Assembly (NCBI GenBank): GCA_021794855.1 | Contig: JAJYPZ010000065.1 | Span: 1 to 6,652 of the forward strand | DNA length: 6,652 bases | DNA from: Pseudomonadota bacterium | GTDB lineage: Bacteria; Pseudomonadota; Gammaproteobacteria; Burkholderiales; Sulfuriferulaceae | Direction of reading: 5' to 3' | Shown: in pieces, positions 4,988-6,652 of the stretch | Numbering within the stretch: the stretch's first letter is position 1 | Layout of the letters: each line of letters begins with the position of its first letter | The notes under the pieces: generated by a model | Database searches by the model: none | Told to the model about the DNA's origin: nothing | The model's input: only the letters and a program-made list of their open reading frames with translations | Position numbers and translations under genes: made by a program

Positions 4988-5809
4988 TCAGCCAGAATGG
5001 CGATGCAATATGACTTCCAATACAAAATGGCTGCCCAGATAAGCCAGCAGCAACATGGTAAAACCTATCCAGGTCCAGCGTACCGCGACTTTGCCGCGCC
5101 AGCCCCACAACCTCCGTCCGCTGAGCAATATGGCATAAATAATCCATGATAACAAAGCGAATACGGTTTTGTGATTGAACTCTGCCGGCTTGTGAAAAAT
5201 CTCTTCGGAAAAGAAAACGCCCGTGATCAGCGTCAAGGTCAGCAAAGCGAATCCCACCGCAATCAGACGAAAAAGCAGACTTTCCAGAGTAAGCAATGGC
5301 GGCAGATTCGCCGCAACTTTGCTGTCGCTTTGCGAAATATGATGCAGTCGTTTTTCCACGATCGCCATTAGCGACGCATGCAATGCGGCAATCGTGAACA
5401 GACTGTATGCCAGCAAAGCAATCAACAGATGCAAACGGAAAGCCAGCAATTCCGTGTTAGCCAATAAATTGGTGGAAGGAAATATTAACGGCGCGAATAC
5501 CGCAACGGCGGCGATTCCCGCCAGCGGCGCATGCAAGGCTTCCATCCGCGAATGGAAACTGCTCAGCCAGTAAATCAACACGGTCAAACCGGCGATCATC
5601 GACATCGCATTGCCTACGCCGAGCTGGATACCGGCCGATGTGACGGTCGCAGCCGCAAGCAGCCAGCCATGCAATAGCAGCGGCGGCAGCAGCGCAAACG
5701 ATTCCCAGCCGGATGAATTCACTACCGCATGCCAGCGCGTACGCCAGAAATGCCAGGCTACGAGGACATACAAGAAACTCACAAGCGGATAAAGCCAGTC
5801 GATGCTCAT
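4988..5809 (-). CDS. ypjD: YpjD/CcsA-like inner-membrane protein (cytochrome c assembly family)
   Basis: 273 residues with about eight hydrophobic segments. Distinct marks of the YpjD branch of the CcsA/CcmC/HemX superfamily are FRLHLLIALLAYSLFTIAAL (124-143), EFNHKTVFALLSWIIYAILL (210-229), GRRLWGWRGKVAVRW (231-245) and a final helix ending YLGSHFVLEVIL. CcsA-like relatives handle haem at the membrane. His127 and His213 are placed as possible haem or functional residues, but YpjD itself has no firmly settled role. The gene is divergent from ffh, as in E. coli and many Pseudomonadota, which supports orthology. The ATG at 5809 has no clear Shine-Dalgarno (ACCCCAG precedes it), so a leaderless or weakly translated message is possible. 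It heads the minus-strand gene series. Confidence 0.88.
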   Translation of the reverse strand: MSIDWLYPLVSFLYVLVAWHFWRTRWHAVVNSSGWESFALLPPLLLHGWLLAAATVTSAGIQLGVGNAMSMIAGLTVLIYWLSSFHSRMEALHAPLAGIAAVAVFAPLIFPSTNLLANTELLAFRLHLLIALLAYSLFTIAALHASLMAIVEKRLHHISQSDSKVAANLPPLLTLESLLFRLIAVGFALLTLTLITGVFFSEEIFHKPAEFNHKTVFALLSWIIYAILLSGRRLWGWRGKVAVRWTWIGFTMLLLAYLGSHFVLEVILHRHSG

Positions 5810-5827
5810 CTGGGGTAAAATGGTCAG

Positions 5828-5845
5828 GCTCGTTAACGAGCGCTC
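5828..5845. repeat. Overlapping palindromes upstream of ypjD
   Basis: A perfect 14-base palindrome GCTCGTTAACGAGC (5828-5841) overlaps an 8-base one, GAGCGCTC (5838-5845). They lie in the leader of the ypjD-like gene, 19 or more bases before its ATG. They could form a hairpin in that message or bind a dimeric regulator. Confidence 0.5.
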
Positions 5846-5851
5846 AAATTC

Positions 5852-5870
5852 TGTAAACTTGCAGTTTACA
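5852..5870. promoter_or_regulatory. Inverted repeat between divergent ypjD and ffh
   Basis: TGTAAACT, TGC, AGTTTACA is a perfect inverted repeat with 8-base arms, placed about mid-way between the two divergent start codons. It is a credible operator for a dimeric repressor or activator controlling one or both genes. The arms also supply -35-like hexamers (TTTACA or TGTAAA on either strand), but I see no convincing -10 partner, so the exact promoters are left uncalled. Confidence 0.5.
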
Positions 5871-5911
5871 TCATATCTATGCCGTTTTGGCGAGCAAATG
5901 GGACATTACAC

Positions 5912-6652
5912 ATGCTAGAAAACCTTACCACGCGCCTCTCGTCCGTCATCAAGAACCTGCGCGGACAAGCGCGGCTTACCGAAACGAATATACAGGATGC
6001 GCTGCGCGAAGTGCGCATGGCATTGCTCGAAGCCGACGTTGCGCTGCCTGTCGTCAAGGATTTCATCAACGATGTCAAACAAAAAGCGCTGGGCGTCGAG
6101 GTGTTGCAAAGCCTTACCCCGGGCCAGGCATTGATCGGCGTCGTACATAACGAACTCACGCGTCTGATGGGAACGCAGAATGCCGGCATCAATCTGTCGA
6201 CCACGCCACCAGCGGTACTGCTGATGGCCGGCTTGCAGGGCTCGGGTAAAACCACCAGCAGCGGCAAGCTAGCCAAGTTGCTCACCGAACAAATGAAGAA
6301 GAAAGTGCTGCTGGTCAGTTGCGACGTCTACCGCCCGGCGGCGATCGAACAGCTCAAGACGCTTGCGAAACAGCTGAATGTAGATTTTTTCGCGTCCGAT
6401 GCCGCGCAAAAACCGCTGGATATCGCTTTGGCCGCGCAGGATTACGCAAAAAAACACTTTCACGATGTGCTGATCGTCGATACCGCCGGCCGCCTTAGCA
6501 TAGACCAGATGATGATGGATGAAATTCGCGCCTTGCACGACGCGTTGCGGCCGATAGAAACCCTGTTCGTGGTCGACGCGATGCAAGGACAGGACGCAAT
6601 CAATACAGCTCGGGTATTCAACGACACCCTGCCGCTGACCGGTATTATTTTA
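5912..6652 (+). CDS. ffh: Signal recognition particle GTPase Ffh, 3' end cut off
   Basis: The first 247 residues are present; the gene runs off the right edge (full-length Ffh is about 450). ATG at 5912 with TGGGA eight bases upstream. Residues 1-95 form the N domain (MLENLTTRLSSVIKNLRG, then ALREVRMALLEADVALPVVK). The G domain follows with P-loop GLQGSGKT (107-114), DVYRPAA (138-144), DTAGRL (190-195) and VVDAMQGQDA (220-229); the TKxD motif and the M domain lie outside. With 4.5S RNA it binds signal sequences of nascent membrane proteins and delivers ribosomes to FtsY. The P-loop has Ser111 where many homologues have Ala, a conservative change. Its position divergent from ypjD is the common arrangement. 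Confidence 0.98.
   Translation, partial: MLENLTTRLSSVIKNLRGQARLTETNIQDALREVRMALLEADVALPVVKDFINDVKQKALGVEVLQSLTPGQALIGVVHNELTRLMGTQNAGINLSTTPPAVLLMAGLQGSGKTTSSGKLAKLLTEQMKKKVLLVSCDVYRPAAIEQLKTLAKQLNVDFFASDAAQKPLDIALAAQDYAKKHFHDVLIVDTAGRLSIDQMMMDEIRALHDALRPIETLFVVDAMQGQDAINTARVFNDTLPLTGIIL

Noticed and set aside
5866..6586. Minus-strand open frames opposite ffh
   Set aside because: They are antisense to an unmistakable Ffh N and G domain reading.

Overview
The window looks like a Pseudomonadota (gamma- or betaproteobacterial) chromosome. The evidence is the divergent ypjD/ffh arrangement, a YgfX-type membrane protein, balanced base composition, and a tRNA gene with an encoded CCA end. I cannot name a genus from this sequence alone.

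Right half (about 2607-6652): conserved chromosomal backbone. ffh (signal recognition particle GTPase) starts at 5912 on the plus strand and runs off the right edge. Divergent from it, a colinear minus-strand series follows: a YpjD/CcsA-like membrane protein, an unrecognised 137-residue protein, a lipoate-protein-ligase-like protein, a degenerate receiver-domain protein, a YgfX-like two-helix membrane protein, and tRNA-Thr(TGT). Gaps between these genes are short or overlapping, so they probably form an operon. The tRNA also has its own strong promoter, which overlaps the ygfX stop codon.

Left half (1-2606), beyond the 3' end of the tRNA: an accessory region. It holds a complete YefM/YoeB-family toxin-antitoxin pair with a clear promoter and operator palindrome, a broken nuclease-like gene directly after the toxin, and small orphan ORFs or gene tails. 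A 465-base AT-rich and hairpin-containing intergenic stretch follows, and then the start of a large secreted lipoprotein with an Ig-like (Big_5-type) domain and a DUF3494 ice-binding-like domain, cut by the left edge. This layout suggests material acquired at the tRNA 3' end, although no flanking direct repeat is visible in the window.

Points most worth a second look: the lipoprotein ice-binding-like protein with extra cysteine pairs; the ligase, whose conserved-looking N-terminus extends upstream of any ATG/GTG/TTG; the receiver-like/YgfX pair without SdhE; and the frameshifted nuclease remnant fused to the toxin operon. I see no clearly new multi-gene system. The unknown protein at 4549-4962 and the receiver/YgfX pair are the best candidates for undescribed function.
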